Source of the DNA: Microbacterium lushaniae
GTDB taxonomy: Bacteria; Actinomycetota; Actinomycetes; Actinomycetales; Microbacteriaceae
NCBI RefSeq assembly: GCF_008727775.1
Contig: NZ_CP044232.1
Coordinates: 1,922,001-1,986,000, forward strand
Reading direction: 5' to 3'
DNA length: 64,000 nt
The notes beneath the pieces are model-generated. The model was given only the letters and a program-made list of their open reading frames with translations. It was not told where the DNA came from and did not search any database. Shown here piece by piece: positions 30,017 to 40,580 of this stretch. The position numbers and the translations under genes are program-made. Within the stretch, counting starts at the first letter, position 1. Each line of letters opens with the position of its first letter.

Positions 30017-31054
30017 TCAGGCCGCGAACGGCGCCCGGGTGGCGATCACGGTGATCATCCGCTCCAGCGCGAACACGGGGTCGCGCGAGGCGCCCTTGAC
30101 CTCGGCATCCGCCCGCGCGGTGGCGTGGATCGCCATGCCCAGGGTCACCTGCGACCATCCGACGAGGTCGCGGCGGGCGCGATCGACCTGCCAGTCCTTC
30201 ATGCCCAGGCGCGCGGCAAGCGCCCGGGAGGGTTCGCGGCTCCCGGCCACGCGGGCCATGGTGCGAAGCTTGGATGCCACGGCCGCGACGAGGGGCACGG
30301 GGTCCGAGCCCGATGCGAGCGCGTGGCGCAGCGCCAGCAGCGCATCCCCGTATCGTCCGGCGATCGCGAAATCGGCGACGGTGAACGCGGAGGTCTCCAC
30401 GCGCCCGCCGTAGTACCGCTCGACGATCCGGTCATCGATATCGCCGGGCACATCGGCGATGAGCTGCTGGCACGCAGAGCCCAGCTCGGTGAGGTCGTCG
30501 GCGAAGGCCGACACCAGCGCACGCAGCGCCGTCGGCGCGATCCGCTTGCGCGCGGCGGAGAACTCCCCCGCCGCGAAGTCGTAGCGGTCCGAATCCCGTT
30601 TGATCGCCGGGCAGGCGATCTCGATGCCCCCGCCCTCGCCGGCGCGGATGGCGTCGAGGAGCTTCTTGCCGCGCACGCTCGCTCCCGTGTGCCGCAGGAT
30701 GACGGTGGCACCCTCCTGCGGCTGGGCGAGGTAGCCCACGGCTTCGGCGAGGAACGCGTCGGAGCACCGTTCCACACCCGATACGCGGACCAGACGAGGC
30801 TCGCCGAACAGCGAGGGCGATGTGACGGCGAGGAGGGTTCCGGGTGCGTAATCATCCGCGCGCAGATCGGTGACCTCGAGGCTGGGATCCTCGGCCTTCA
30901 GGTACTCCCGGATGCCGGCGGTGGCCCGCTCGGCGCAGATCTCCTCCGGCCCCGAGACCAGCACGATCGGCGCGGGCTGCGGATCGCGCCACGACACCTG
31001 CGGGATCGCCGAGCGCGCCTTGGCGGGCGCGCTGCGCCGGGATGTCGAGGCCAT
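30017..31054 (-). CDS. holA: DNA polymerase III subunit delta
   Basis: The clamp-loader subunit that opens the beta clamp. The 345-residue protein has the typical start IVLVSGPEEICAERA and the helical C-terminal region (YGDALLALRHALASGSDPV). It follows comEC by 9 bp, the widespread comEA-comEC-holA order. Confidence 0.93.
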   Translation of the reverse strand: MASTSRRSAPAKARSAIPQVSWRDPQPAPIVLVSGPEEICAERATAGIREYLKAEDPSLEVTDLRADDYAPGTLLAVTSPSLFGEPRLVRVSGVERCSDAFLAEAVGYLAQPQEGATVILRHTGASVRGKKLLDAIRAGEGGGIEIACPAIKRDSDRYDFAAGEFSAARKRIAPTALRALVSAFADDLTELGSACQQLIADVPGDIDDRIVERYYGGRVETSAFTVADFAIAGRYGDALLALRHALASGSDPVPLVAAVASKLRTMARVAGSREPSRALAARLGMKDWQVDRARRDLVGWSQVTLGMAIHATARADAEVKGASRDPVFALERMITVIATRAPFAA

Positions 31055-31063
31055 GTCTCCAGC

Positions 31064-33385
31064 CTAATGACCGTCTGCGACGCTCCGCTCCCGCCACAGC
31101 CGGAGCCCACCGTCCTCCTGCCACACCGCCACGGTTCCATCCACATCGGTGCGGGCCACGCGCGTGCCACCGGCACGCAGCACTGAGAGGAGACTGTCCC
31201 GAGGATGTCCGTAGTCGTTGTCCCGTCCGACCGGGATGAGCGCGAGTTCGGCATCGACCGCGTCGTAGAGAGCGGGATCCTGGTCGGCGCTGCCATGGTG
31301 GGCGACCTTGACCACGGCGTAGTCCCGCGATGATGCACTCGCCCGCATGCGGGCCTGCGGTTCGGCCGAGAGGTCGCCGAGCAGCAGGATCGGCGGCACG
31401 CCGCCGTCGCGCACCTCGATGGCGATGCTCGCGTCGTTCCCGGCCTCGTGCACGGATGCCGCGGGCCACAGGACGCGCACGGCGGCGGTGCCCAGCGGTA
31501 TGGCGTCGCCGGTGAGCACCTGCCGGCGCGCGGCTCCGCCCGCCTCCAGCCGGGCCAGCGTGCGGGCCCCGTCGGTGTCGGGCGGGCCGTGCCACACGCG
31601 GGCGACCCGGCCGATCACCGCCTCCACTCCCCCGGCGTGGTCGGCGTCGAAGTGCGTGAGGACGAGCAGGTCGAGACGCGCGATGCCGAATCGGTCCAGG
31701 CACTGCCGGAGGAGGGCGGGATCGGGCCCGGTGTCGATCAGCGCGACGGAGGACTCCGAGCGCACCAGCACGGCATCCCCCTGGCCCACGTCGCACATCG
31801 CGATCTGCCATGCGGCCGGAACGGTCCACGGCGCGGCGACGCCCACCAGCGCCGCCTGCCCCGCACCCCAACCGAGCGTCGCTGTGACGACCGCGACGCT
31901 CGCGCCGCGCAGGATGCGTCGGCCCTTCGTGCCCGGAGGCACCAGGAGAGCCGCGATCAGGGCGCTGCACACGACAGCCAGCGCCACGGCTCCCGGTACC
32001 CCCTCGGGCCAGGGCAGTCGCTGGGCCGGCAGCGCGGCGACCGTGTCGGCGATACCGGCGATCCACGCAGCCGGAAGCCAGGCGATGGCCACCAGGCCGT
32101 CCTGCACCAGGGGCAGGGGCGCCGCCACGCACGCCAGGAGCCCGGCGACCGTCGCCAGTGGCGCAGCGGGTCCGGCGAGCATGTTCGCCGGGACGCCCAG
32201 GATCGCCACGTGCGGATCGAGCACGATGAGGAGAGGCCCGCATGCCAGCTGCGCCGCGAGCGGAACGGAGATGGCCAGCGCAAGCATCCGCGGCATCCAC
32301 CGACCCAGGACTGCGGCGAGGGGACCGGCGAGCACGAGCAGCGAGGCGGTTGCGACCACCGAGAGGGCGAAGCCCCATGTGAGAGCGAGCCACGGATCGA
32401 TCATCAGCAGCGCCGCGACAGCGACGCTCAGGACCGCCAGGCCCGAGCCGGCACGCCCCAGTGCCACCGCGAGCATCGCGATCGAGGCCATCGCACCCGC
32501 GCGCACGACACTGGGTTCGGGGGTCACGAGCAGAACGAACACGCCGAGCGCGCCGAGGCCCGCGGCAACGCGCGCCCCGCGGCGAGCCCCGCACAGTGCC
32601 GCGACGCCGAACGCCAGCCCGACCACGATCGCGCAGTTGGCGCCGGAGACGGCGGTCAGATGCGTCAGCGCGGCGCTGCGCATCGACTCCTCCAGCGTGG
32701 CGTCCACCGCCGCGGTGTCGCCGAGGGCCAGACCGGGGATCAGTGCCGCCCCGGGCGGCGGAAGACGTGCAGCCGCATCCGCCAGGCCGCGGCGCAGCTG
32801 TGCGAGCGGCGCCCAGATCCCCGCGGGCGGGTCCACCACCTCCACGGGTGCGGACGCACGGATGACGGCGACCTCCCGCTCCCCGGCTTCGGGAGGAAGC
32901 GGGACGCCCCGAACACGGATGCGCGCCCCGAGGTCGACGCCCGCGAGCGACGCCGCATCCGCCGCCGGCACCCCCAGGCGCACCGTGGCCGCACCGGAGA
33001 CCGCCTCGGCGCCGGCGCGGATGGTGCGGGCGGTCGCGTCGAACCACACATCCCCGGACGAGGAAGGGTCGAGCCGGCCCGTCACGGTGGCCTCCACGTC
33101 GACCGCGCGCCCCGGCTCCGCGACCGAGCGCGCCTCCGCTCGCGCGGGCTGCACGATGCCGACGTGCGCGCACACCGCACCACCGACGGCAAGGCACACC
33201 GCCACCACGCCCCATCCTGCGCGCGCCCGGGTGGTCACGAGCATCCCGGTGACCACCGTCGCCGCGCCGGCGCACAGGATGACCGCCACCGAGCCCGCCC
33301 ACGGCGGGGCGAGGACCGCGAACACCGCGGCCGCCCACGCCGTCGCTGCCAGCGGCACCACGCGCACCCCGCGCCGAGCGTTCAC
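31064..33385 (-). CDS. comEC: ComEC/Rec2-family DNA uptake channel
   Basis: A 773-residue membrane protein. The N-terminal DUF4131/OB region comes first, then the multi-helix competence domain (ALTHLTAVSGANCAIVVG), then a C-terminal metallo-beta-lactamase-like domain with THFDADHAGG, the nuclease-type metal site. It moves single-stranded DNA across the membrane in competent bacteria. Its start overlaps the comEA stop by four bases. Confidence 0.93.
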   Translation of the reverse strand: MNARRGVRVVPLAATAWAAAVFAVLAPPWAGSVAVILCAGAATVVTGMLVTTRARAGWGVVAVCLAVGGAVCAHVGIVQPARAEARSVAEPGRAVDVEATVTGRLDPSSSGDVWFDATARTIRAGAEAVSGAATVRLGVPAADAASLAGVDLGARIRVRGVPLPPEAGEREVAVIRASAPVEVVDPPAGIWAPLAQLRRGLADAAARLPPPGAALIPGLALGDTAAVDATLEESMRSAALTHLTAVSGANCAIVVGLAFGVAALCGARRGARVAAGLGALGVFVLLVTPEPSVVRAGAMASIAMLAVALGRAGSGLAVLSVAVAALLMIDPWLALTWGFALSVVATASLLVLAGPLAAVLGRWMPRMLALAISVPLAAQLACGPLLIVLDPHVAILGVPANMLAGPAAPLATVAGLLACVAAPLPLVQDGLVAIAWLPAAWIAGIADTVAALPAQRLPWPEGVPGAVALAVVCSALIAALLVPPGTKGRRILRGASVAVVTATLGWGAGQAALVGVAAPWTVPAAWQIAMCDVGQGDAVLVRSESSVALIDTGPDPALLRQCLDRFGIARLDLLVLTHFDADHAGGVEAVIGRVARVWHGPPDTDGARTLARLEAGGAARRQVLTGDAIPLGTAAVRVLWPAASVHEAGNDASIAIEVRDGGVPPILLLGDLSAEPQARMRASASSRDYAVVKVAHHGSADQDPALYDAVDAELALIPVGRDNDYGHPRDSLLSVLRAGGTRVARTDVDGTVAVWQEDGGLRLWRERSVADGH

Positions 33386-33972
33386 ACCCGCACCTGCTCA
33401 CGCAGGCCCGCGAGGAGCTTCTCGCCGATCCCGGGCACGGCCAGAAGGTCCTCGACGCTCGCGAATCGCCCGTTCTCCTCACGCCAGGTGAGGATGCGGT
33501 CGGCCAACGCCGGCCCGATACCGGGGAGCTCCTCCAGCGCCGCCGCATCCGCGGTGTTGAGGTCGACCATCGGATCCACCGGTGACGCCGCGGCCGGGTC
33601 CGGCATCGCACCCGCGACGGGCACGACGATCTGCTCGCCGTCCTGCACGGCCCGCGCGAGGTTGACGGCACCGCGGTCGGCGTCGGGCGCGAAGCCGCCG
33701 GCAGCGGCGATCGCGTCGACGGCCCGCGCGTCCGGCTGCAGGGCGTACAGCCCGGGTGCGCCGACCGCCCCGGCGACATGGACGTAGACGACGGCCGAGG
33801 CAGACGGCGAGGACGGGGGCTCGGAGGCGAGCGGCACGGTCTCGGCGGCGCCCGACGCGCCCCGGACGATGCCGATGCCGACGGTCACGGCGAACACCGC
33901 CAGCACCAGGACGATGGCTGCTCCCGCGCCCAGCCGCCGGCGGGCCCGGCCTCGCTCATGTCCCGACTCCAC
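33382..33972 (-). CDS. comEA: ComEA-family DNA-binding competence protein
   Basis: A 196-residue protein with a basic N-terminus, one membrane anchor (AAIVLVLAVFAVTVGIGIV), an SLBB domain (VYVHVAGAVGAPGLYAL) and a C-terminal helix-hairpin-helix pair (LEELPGIGPALADRI; VPGIGEKLL) for DNA binding. GTG at 33972. Only comEA and comEC of the competence machinery are in the window. Confidence 0.9.
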   Translation of the reverse strand: MESGHERGRARRRLGAGAAIVLVLAVFAVTVGIGIVRGASGAAETVPLASEPPSSPSASAVVYVHVAGAVGAPGLYALQPDARAVDAIAAAGGFAPDADRGAVNLARAVQDGEQIVVPVAGAMPDPAAASPVDPMVDLNTADAAALEELPGIGPALADRILTWREENGRFASVEDLLAVPGIGEKLLAGLREQVRV

Positions 33973-34090
33973 ATGCGCCAGGCTAGGGCGCGCGCGACTC
34001 CGGAGCGCGGTGAGACGGACCACCCGTGGAGCGGGGCGCCGGAGACGCGGACTGGGGAGGAGAGGCCTCGAAGGATGCGAGAATCCGGGG

Positions 34091-34807
34091 GTGACGCGCA
34101 CGGGTTCCTCCTCAGCTGCCGCACGCAAGCGCGCGCGCACGCGCACACGGTGCCGGAGCCGCCGCACAGCGCGGGCGAGACGCGCTCGCCGCGCGCGCAT
34201 CACGGTGACCTCGATCGTCAGCACGGTCTGCGTCGTGCTGATCGCCGGCGTCGCCGTCCTGGTCGGCACAGCCGTCCAGGCGTTCGAGGACGCCGCGCAG
34301 GGCCTGGGCGAGATCGGCGGCGACTTCACCGCCGTACCGCTCACGGTGGCACCGCCCCCGGCGTACGACGCCGAGCAACTCGGCAATGCGGCGACCATCA
34401 TGGCCGCGGGCGCCGATATGGGCCTGTCACTGCGCGACCAGGCCATCGCCGTCATGACCGCGATGGGTGAGTCGTCACTGCGCAACATCGACTACGGCGA
34501 TTGGGAGACGAGCGGCGTCACCAACCCCGACGGATCGCGCACGACGTCGATCGGACTGTTCCAGCAGCAGGACGGCTGGGGGACCCGCGAACAGCGCCTC
34601 GATGCCCGCACCGCCGCGACCCTCTTCTATGCCGCCATGCTCGAGAAAGTCCCCGAGCCGGAGCGCCTGCAGACGGAACCGACCCTCATCGCCCACCGCA
34701 CGCAGATCAACCGCGACCCTCAGCACTATGGGAGGTATTGGCCCATTGCCGTCCGCGTCGTGGAGGAGCTCTCCGGAGAGCAGATCCCCGGCGTCGCCGC
34801 CCCCTGA
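34091..34807 (+). CDS. Membrane-anchored lysozyme-like protein
   Basis: A 238-residue protein. A very basic cytosolic head (RKRARTRTRCRSRR) is followed by one membrane helix (STVCVVLIAGVAVLVGTAV) and an extracellular domain with the pattern AVMTAMGESSLRN and TSIGLFQQQDGWGT. That pattern recurs in actinobacterial lysozyme-like/transglycosylase-like domains. A role in cell-wall turnover is inferred. GTG at 34091 lacks a clear ribosome-binding site, so the start is uncertain. Confidence 0.7.
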   Translation: MTRTGSSSAAARKRARTRTRCRSRRTARARRARRARITVTSIVSTVCVVLIAGVAVLVGTAVQAFEDAAQGLGEIGGDFTAVPLTVAPPPAYDAEQLGNAATIMAAGADMGLSLRDQAIAVMTAMGESSLRNIDYGDWETSGVTNPDGSRTTSIGLFQQQDGWGTREQRLDARTAATLFYAAMLEKVPEPERLQTEPTLIAHRTQINRDPQHYGRYWPIAVRVVEELSGEQIPGVAAP

Positions 34808-34844
34808 GGGCAGCGACGCCGGTGCTCAGACCCGCCGGCCGGGG

Positions 34845-37424
34845 CTACTTCGTGGAGAAGCTGACGACCTTCGGGGCGCGCACGACCGCACGGACGATCT
34901 CGCGCTCGCCGAGCGCGCGCTGCACCTTGGCGTCGCCGCGGGCCAGGGCCTCCAGTGCGGCAGCATCGATGCGGGCGGGCACCTCGAGGGTGGCACGCAC
35001 CTTGCCGTCCACCTGGACCACGGTCGTGACGGTCTCCTCCACCAGCAGGGTGGGGTCGGGCGAGCGCCACGTCGCGAGGCCCACGAACGGCTCGTAGCCG
35101 AGCACGGCCCACATCTCCTCGGCCGTGTGCGGGGCGAACAGGTCGAGCACCATGGCCGTGACCTCCGCCGCCTCGCGGACCGCCGGGTCGCTCGCGCCGG
35201 CGCCCGAGTCGATCGCCTTGCGCGTGGCGTTCACGAGCTCCATGAGACGCGCCACGACGACGTTGAACTTGGTCTGCTCGACCAGGCCGGGCGCGTCGGC
35301 GAGCAGGCGGTGGGTCACACGGCGCAGCGCTGCATCGCCCTCGGCCCACACCACGTCGGGGCTGCTGTCGACGTCGTGCGCGACACGCATCGCCCGCGCC
35401 AGGAACTTCGCCGCCCCGGTGGTGGAGACGTCGTCCCAATCCTTGTCATCCTCCACGGGCCCCGCGAAGGCAAGCGCGACGCGCAGCGCGTCGGCCCCGT
35501 GGGTGTCCAGCTCCTCCTGGAACAGCACGAGGTTGCCCTTGCTCTTGGACATCTTCGTGCCGCCCAGGATGACCATGCCCTGGTTGATGAGGTTGGAGAA
35601 CGGCTCGGTGAATTCGACCATGCCCATGTCGAACATCGCCTTGGTCACGAACCGGGCGTACAGCAGGTGCAGGATCGCGTGCTCGACGCCGCCGATGTAG
35701 AAGTCGACCGGCCCCCACTTGTCCGCCTCGCGGCTGGAGAACGGCTGGGTCTCATCTCCGGGCGAGAGGAAGCGCATGTAGTACCACGACGAATCCACGA
35801 ACGTGTCCATCGTGTCGGGGTCACGCCGCGCGGGCGCTCCCGTCTCGGGGTCCACCGTGTCCACCCACCCGGATGCCGCGCCCAGCGGTGACGTGCCCTT
35901 GGGGGTGAGATCCAGCCCCTCCACATCGGGCAGGCGCACGGGGAGTTGATCCTCGGGTACCGGCAGGATGCGCCCGTCCTCGGTGTGGATCATCGGGATG
36001 GGCGTGCCCCAGAAGCGTTGGCGGGAGATCAGCCAGTCGCGGAGGCGGTAGGTCTTCGCCGCACGACCGTGGCCGCTGGCCTGGAGGATGTCGATGACCC
36101 TGGCGATCGCCGTGCGCTTGGACAGTCCGTCCAGCGGCCCGGAGTTGACCATCCGGCCTTCGCCGGTGAGCGCCACGCCCGTACGGGCCGGGTGGACCTC
36201 GTCCAGCTGCCCGCCGAGCGGATCGATGGGCACGCCGTCCTCGTCCACCTCGATCACCGGGATGGCACCGGTCACCGGCGCCGTGGTGTCGACCACGACG
36301 GTCACGGGCAGGTCGAACGCGCGCGCGAAATCAAGGTCGCGCTGGTCGTGCGCGGGGACGGCCATGACCGCCCCGTGCCCGTAGTCGGCCAGCACGTAGT
36401 CGGCGGCCCAGATCGGAAGCCGCGCCCCGTTGACGGGGTTGATGGCGTAGCGCTCAAGGAAGACACCGGTCTTCGGCCGGTCGCTGGACTGCCGGTCGAT
36501 GTCGGTGGTCTTGCGCACGCCGTCCAGGTAGTCCTGGAAGCGCATACGCGCCTCGGGCGAAGCATCCGCCACCAGCTCGGCGGCCAGATCGGAGTCGGGG
36601 GCCACGACGAAGAACGTCGCGCCGTACAGGGTGTCGGGACGCGTGGAGAACACCGTCACGGTGCCCGGCCGGCCCTCGATCTCGAAGTCGATGTCGGCGC
36701 CGATCGAGCGGCCGATCCAGTTGCGCTGCATCTGGATGACCTTCTGCGGCCAGAAGCCCTCCAGCTGGTTCAGGTCATCCAGCAGGCGGTCGGCGTAGTC
36801 GGTGATCTTCAGGTACCACTGGGTCAGCTTCTTCTTGACGACCTCGTTGCCGCAGCGCTCGCAGCGACCGTCCACGACCTGCTCGTTGGCGAGCACCGTC
36901 TGGTCGAACGGGCACCAGTTGACCGGGCTCTCCTTGCGGTACGCCAGCCCCCGCTCGTAGAGCTTCAGGAACAGCCACTGGTTCCAGCGGTAGTACTCGG
37001 GGTCGCTGGTGTGCAGCACGCGACTCCAGTCGAACGAGACACCGTAGTCGTGCAGGCTCGCCTTCTGCTGCGCGATGTTCGCGTACGTCCACTTCACGGG
37101 GTCGGCGCCGCGCTGGATGGCGGCGTTCTCGGCGGGCAGCCCGAAGGAGTCCCACCCGATCGGGTTGAGGACGTTGTATCCGCGGTGACGCCAGAACCGC
37201 GCCACGATGTCGGAGTAGAGGTAGTTCTCGGCGTGCCCCATGTGCAGGTCGCCCGACGGGTAAGGGAACATCGCCAGCACGTACTTGCGCGGGCGGGAAT
37301 CCTCGTCGCCACCGGCACGGAACGGGTCGCGCTCGGCCCAGAGGTTCTGCCACTTCCGCTGGATCGCGTGCGGGTCGAATCCACCGCTCTCGGCAGCGGT
37401 CGGGGGGGTCGTGGTTCGGGACAC
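34845..37424 (-). CDS. leuS: Leucyl-tRNA synthetase
   Basis: A class I synthetase of 859 residues. HIGH motif is HMGH ([10 protein letters not shown]), KMSKS is in [10 protein letters not shown], and the CP1 editing domain has the conserved region around [14 protein letters not shown] zinc site is formed by CPFD and CERC. Single gene, converging on the lysozyme-like gene. Confidence 0.97.
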   Translation of the reverse strand: MSRTTTPPTAAESGGFDPHAIQRKWQNLWAERDPFRAGGDEDSRPRKYVLAMFPYPSGDLHMGHAENYLYSDIVARFWRHRGYNVLNPIGWDSFGLPAENAAIQRGADPVKWTYANIAQQKASLHDYGVSFDWSRVLHTSDPEYYRWNQWLFLKLYERGLAYRKESPVNWCPFDQTVLANEQVVDGRCERCGNEVVKKKLTQWYLKITDYADRLLDDLNQLEGFWPQKVIQMQRNWIGRSIGADIDFEIEGRPGTVTVFSTRPDTLYGATFFVVAPDSDLAAELVADASPEARMRFQDYLDGVRKTTDIDRQSSDRPKTGVFLERYAINPVNGARLPIWAADYVLADYGHGAVMAVPAHDQRDLDFARAFDLPVTVVVDTTAPVTGAIPVIEVDEDGVPIDPLGGQLDEVHPARTGVALTGEGRMVNSGPLDGLSKRTAIARVIDILQASGHGRAAKTYRLRDWLISRQRFWGTPIPMIHTEDGRILPVPEDQLPVRLPDVEGLDLTPKGTSPLGAASGWVDTVDPETGAPARRDPDTMDTFVDSSWYYMRFLSPGDETQPFSSREADKWGPVDFYIGGVEHAILHLLYARFVTKAMFDMGMVEFTEPFSNLINQGMVILGGTKMSKSKGNLVLFQEELDTHGADALRVALAFAGPVEDDKDWDDVSTTGAAKFLARAMRVAHDVDSSPDVVWAEGDAALRRVTHRLLADAPGLVEQTKFNVVVARLMELVNATRKAIDSGAGASDPAVREAAEVTAMVLDLFAPHTAEEMWAVLGYEPFVGLATWRSPDPTLLVEETVTTVVQVDGKVRATLEVPARIDAAALEALARGDAKVQRALGEREIVRAVVRAPKVVSFSTK

Positions 37425-37493
37425 GGAGAAGCCAATCTGGAACGTCGGGTTTCGCGCCGAAGGCGCTCTGTCAACGTTACCGGAACGCCGTCC

Positions 37494-38798
37494 TCACCAG
37501 CCGGGGGGCAGCCCCGCACCCAGCGCGGCCAGCGGTGCGCGCGCCTTCAACGCCACCTCCGCCACCTCCGCCTGTGCCTGCGAGCGCCACGTGATGCCGC
37601 CTCCCGCACCGACGTACGCCCCGTCGGGGCGGGTGAGGATGCTGCGGATGACCATCGCGAGGTCGCCTGACCCGTCGCTGCCGATCCAGCCGAAACACCC
37701 GGCGAACACCCCGCGCGGGCCGCCCTCCAGGTCGTGGAGGATCGACATGGCCGACAGCTTCGGTGCCCCCGTCATGCTGCCCGCCGGAAAGGTCGCTTCC
37801 AAGACGTCCCCCACGGTCGTACCGGGTTCCAGCGTCCCGGCGATCGTGCTGACCAGCTGATGCACCGTCGGATACGTCTCCACCTCCAGGAGCCGTTCGA
37901 CCGTGACGCTGGCGGCGTCGCACACGCGCGACAGATCGTTGCGCATCAGATCCACGATCATGACGTTCTCAGCGCGCTCTTTCGGATCGCTCCGCAGATC
38001 CTCGATAAGGGCCGCATCCGCCGACGCATCCGCGCCCCGCCGCCGGGTGCCCTTGATCGGGTGCGTGCGCACGGTCCCCTCCGCCAGCTCCAGGAAGCGT
38101 TCCGGGGTGGCGCTCACCAGTGCGACGTCGCCGAAACGGAGGAGACCGCCGTGGTGTGACGGTGCCGCCCGACGCAAACGCCCGTAGACGGCGAGGGGGT
38201 CGAACTCGCCCTCGATCTCGATCTCGAAACGCGTGGTCAGGCACAGCTGGTACGCGTCGCCTTCGCGGATGGCGTCGCGGCAGCGTTCGATCAGCGCGGC
38301 GTACTCCCGCGGGGCGTGCCGCGCGGTGGCCCGGGCCTCGTCGGCCGCGGGGGGCGTGGTGGCCGGAGGCGCCGCCAGCAGAGCGTCGACCACCGCCTCG
38401 GCGCGGCCGGATGCCGACATCGCCCACACCCGCCCGGAGGCGTGATCGAACGCGATCAGTTCGTCCGTTCGCACCCACATCTCGTCCGGGGTCGCGTCGC
38501 CGCGATCGCGGACCGGGGCGCCGGCCGCCTCCGCTCCGGCCTCGTAGCCCACCCATCCGACCCACCCGCCGAGGAACGGACCGGCCGGCGACATCTTCGG
38601 ATGCTGCGTCGCATCCACCGATCGCACCCTGGCCGTGTCTGTTTCGGGGTCGCCTGCGCCCACCCAGCTCCACCCCGTCCGGGCGTCGGGGCCGGCGTCG
38701 AGCCAGAACACGTGGGAGCGGTCGGCCGCGAGCATGGCGAACGCGGCCGCGGGGTCGACCCACCGTGGGAGGGGCGCGGCGGGAATCGGCGGAAGCAC
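37494..38798 (-). CDS. pabB: Aminodeoxychorismate synthase component I (PabB-like)
   Basis: A chorismate-binding enzyme of 434 residues for folate p-aminobenzoate synthesis. The active-site segment is HPIKGTRRRG; Lys in PIKGT is the mark of PabB, where anthranilate synthase has Ala. GSMTGAPKLSAM and DLAMVIRS are conserved. No pabA or pabC gene lies beside it. Divergent from dedA. Confidence 0.88.
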   Translation of the reverse strand: MLPPIPAAPLPRWVDPAAAFAMLAADRSHVFWLDAGPDARTGWSWVGAGDPETDTARVRSVDATQHPKMSPAGPFLGGWVGWVGYEAGAEAAGAPVRDRGDATPDEMWVRTDELIAFDHASGRVWAMSASGRAEAVVDALLAAPPATTPPAADEARATARHAPREYAALIERCRDAIREGDAYQLCLTTRFEIEIEGEFDPLAVYGRLRRAAPSHHGGLLRFGDVALVSATPERFLELAEGTVRTHPIKGTRRRGADASADAALIEDLRSDPKERAENVMIVDLMRNDLSRVCDAASVTVERLLEVETYPTVHQLVSTIAGTLEPGTTVGDVLEATFPAGSMTGAPKLSAMSILHDLEGGPRGVFAGCFGWIGSDGSGDLAMVIRSILTRPDGAYVGAGGGITWRSQAQAEVAEVALKARAPLAALGAGLPPGW

Positions 38799-38840
38799 GC
38801 TCTCAGGCTAGAGGGGGTGAGCGGCTCTAGGCTCTCACCC

Positions 38841-39503
38841 GTGAACGAGATCCTCACGGACGTGCTCGATGTGGTGCAGAGCGTGGATCCCGTCGTGCGC
38901 ACGCTCGTGGCGGGCCTGGCGATCCTGCTCGAGACCAGCGTGCTGGTGGGCCTGGTCGTCCCCGGCGACACGATCGTCATCGTCGCCGCAACGGCGGTCT
39001 CGTCGGTCGTCGAGGGCGTCGCGCTCGGCGTCGCCGTGCTGGTGGGGGCGCTGATCGGCGAGAGCATCGGCTTCGCCCTGGGCCGTTTCCTCGGCCCCCG
39101 CATCCGGGCGTCCCGGCTGGGCCGGCGGATCGGCGAGCGCAATTGGGAACGCTCGGAGCGGTATCTGCGCCGCCGCGGGGGCCCCGCCATCTTCCTGTCG
39201 CGCTTCCTGCCGGTGCTGCATTCACTGGTTCCCCTCACGGTGGGGATGAGCGGATACAGCTACCGGCGCTTCCTCGCGTGGACGGCACCGGCGTGCGTGG
39301 TCTGGTCGTCGCTGTACATCTCGGTTGCGGCTCTGGCGGCGGGGACGTACCGTGAGCTGGCCGACACGCTCCACTCCGCGGGCTACATCTTCGTCGGTGT
39401 GATCGTGGTCTTCCTCGTGCTGGTCTTCGTCGGCAAGAAAGTCATCGAACGCCTCGAGCGGCGACACCTGGACGAGCCGGAGCCTGAGGACGTGGAAAGC
39501 TAG
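38841..39503 (+). CDS. DedA-family membrane protein
   Basis: A 220-residue protein with four to six membrane segments and the family signature FLSRFLPVLHSLVPLTVGMSG preceded by ALIGESIGFALGR. The superfamily includes undecaprenyl-phosphate and phospholipid flippases. GTG at 38841. It is followed after 5 bp by the App1-type gene, so the two are one transcript, which fits membrane lipid handling. Confidence 0.9.
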   Translation: MNEILTDVLDVVQSVDPVVRTLVAGLAILLETSVLVGLVVPGDTIVIVAATAVSSVVEGVALGVAVLVGALIGESIGFALGRFLGPRIRASRLGRRIGERNWERSERYLRRRGGPAIFLSRFLPVLHSLVPLTVGMSGYSYRRFLAWTAPACVVWSSLYISVAALAAGTYRELADTLHSAGYIFVGVIVVFLVLVFVGKKVIERLERRHLDEPEPEDVES

Positions 39504-39508
39504 AGACG

Positions 39509-40552
39509 ATGTCCTCCTCCCCGCCCCCACGCACCAAGATCCTCTGGCTCGCCCGTCTCGAGCGCCGCCTGCACTCCTGGCGCGAGCGTCGCGCGCGCGG
39601 GAGGGGGCTGCGCCCGCAGGTGACAGGCTTCCCCGGCTACGGCGGGGAGGACTGGGTGCGCGTGGTCGGCCGGGTCCTGATCGCCCCACCGATGCGCAAA
39701 GATGCCTCCGGCGAATACGCCAGCGTGCGGGGCTGGCGCAGCTTCGTCGCCGTCCCGGTCGGGTACGCGCAGGTGCGCATCACCGTGCAGGGCACCACCC
39801 ACGAGGTCGTCGCCGATCGCGGCGGCGTCATCGACACCGTCGTCCCCGCTCGCCTGGACCCCGGCTGGCAGACCGTGACGATGTCGGTGGAAGACAGCGA
39901 GCCCGCCGAGACACGCGTGTTCATCGTCGCCTCCGACGTGCGCTTCGGCGTCGTCTCCGACGTCGATGACACCGTGATGGTCACCGCGCTTCCCCGGCCG
40001 CTGCTGGCGGCGTGGAACTCCTTCGTGGTGGACGAGCACGCCCGCCAGCCCGTGCCCGGGATGGCAGTGCTGCTGGAGCGGCTGACGCGGGAGAACCCCG
40101 GCACGCCCGTGCTGTATCTGTCCACGGGGGCGTGGAACGTCGCCCCCACCCTCATCCGCTTCCTGCGTCGTCACCTCTTCCCGCCCGGGTCGATCCTGCT
40201 CACCGACTGGGGGCCCACGCACGACCGGTGGTTCCGCAGCGGAAAGGACCATAAGTCGAGCAATCTGCAGCGTCTGGCGGCGGAGTTCCCCCAGATCCGC
40301 TGGCTCCTGGTCGGCGACGACGGCCAGCACGACGACCAGATCTACACGAAGTTCGCCATCGAACATCCGGGCCACGTGGCCGCCGTGGCGATCCGCCGGC
40401 TCTCCCCCACGGAAGCCGTGCTCGCCGGTGGCCGCACGGTGGTGGACGACCACTCGGCCGCCAACGTGCCGTGGGTCACCGAGTCCGACGGAGCGGGCCT
40501 GCTGGAGCGGCTGGAGGACGTGGGGATCGTCTCCACCGACCCGCACGCCTGA
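39509..40552 (+). CDS. App1-family (DUF2183) phosphatidate phosphatase-like protein
   Basis: A 347-residue protein of the App1 catalytic domain family. The HAD-like active site is DVDDTVMVT (around residue 151) with YLSTGAWN, and WGPTHDRWFRSGKDHK and VGDDGQHD complete it. Yeast App1 is a Mg-dependent phosphatidate phosphatase; the bacterial substrate is not proven. Co-transcribed with dedA. Confidence 0.88.
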   Translation: MSSSPPPRTKILWLARLERRLHSWRERRARGRGLRPQVTGFPGYGGEDWVRVVGRVLIAPPMRKDASGEYASVRGWRSFVAVPVGYAQVRITVQGTTHEVVADRGGVIDTVVPARLDPGWQTVTMSVEDSEPAETRVFIVASDVRFGVVSDVDDTVMVTALPRPLLAAWNSFVVDEHARQPVPGMAVLLERLTRENPGTPVLYLSTGAWNVAPTLIRFLRRHLFPPGSILLTDWGPTHDRWFRSGKDHKSSNLQRLAAEFPQIRWLLVGDDGQHDDQIYTKFAIEHPGHVAAVAIRRLSPTEAVLAGGRTVVDDHSAANVPWVTESDGAGLLERLEDVGIVSTDPHA

Positions 40553-40580
40553 CGTCGGCGGTCTCGCGTACCGTTGACGC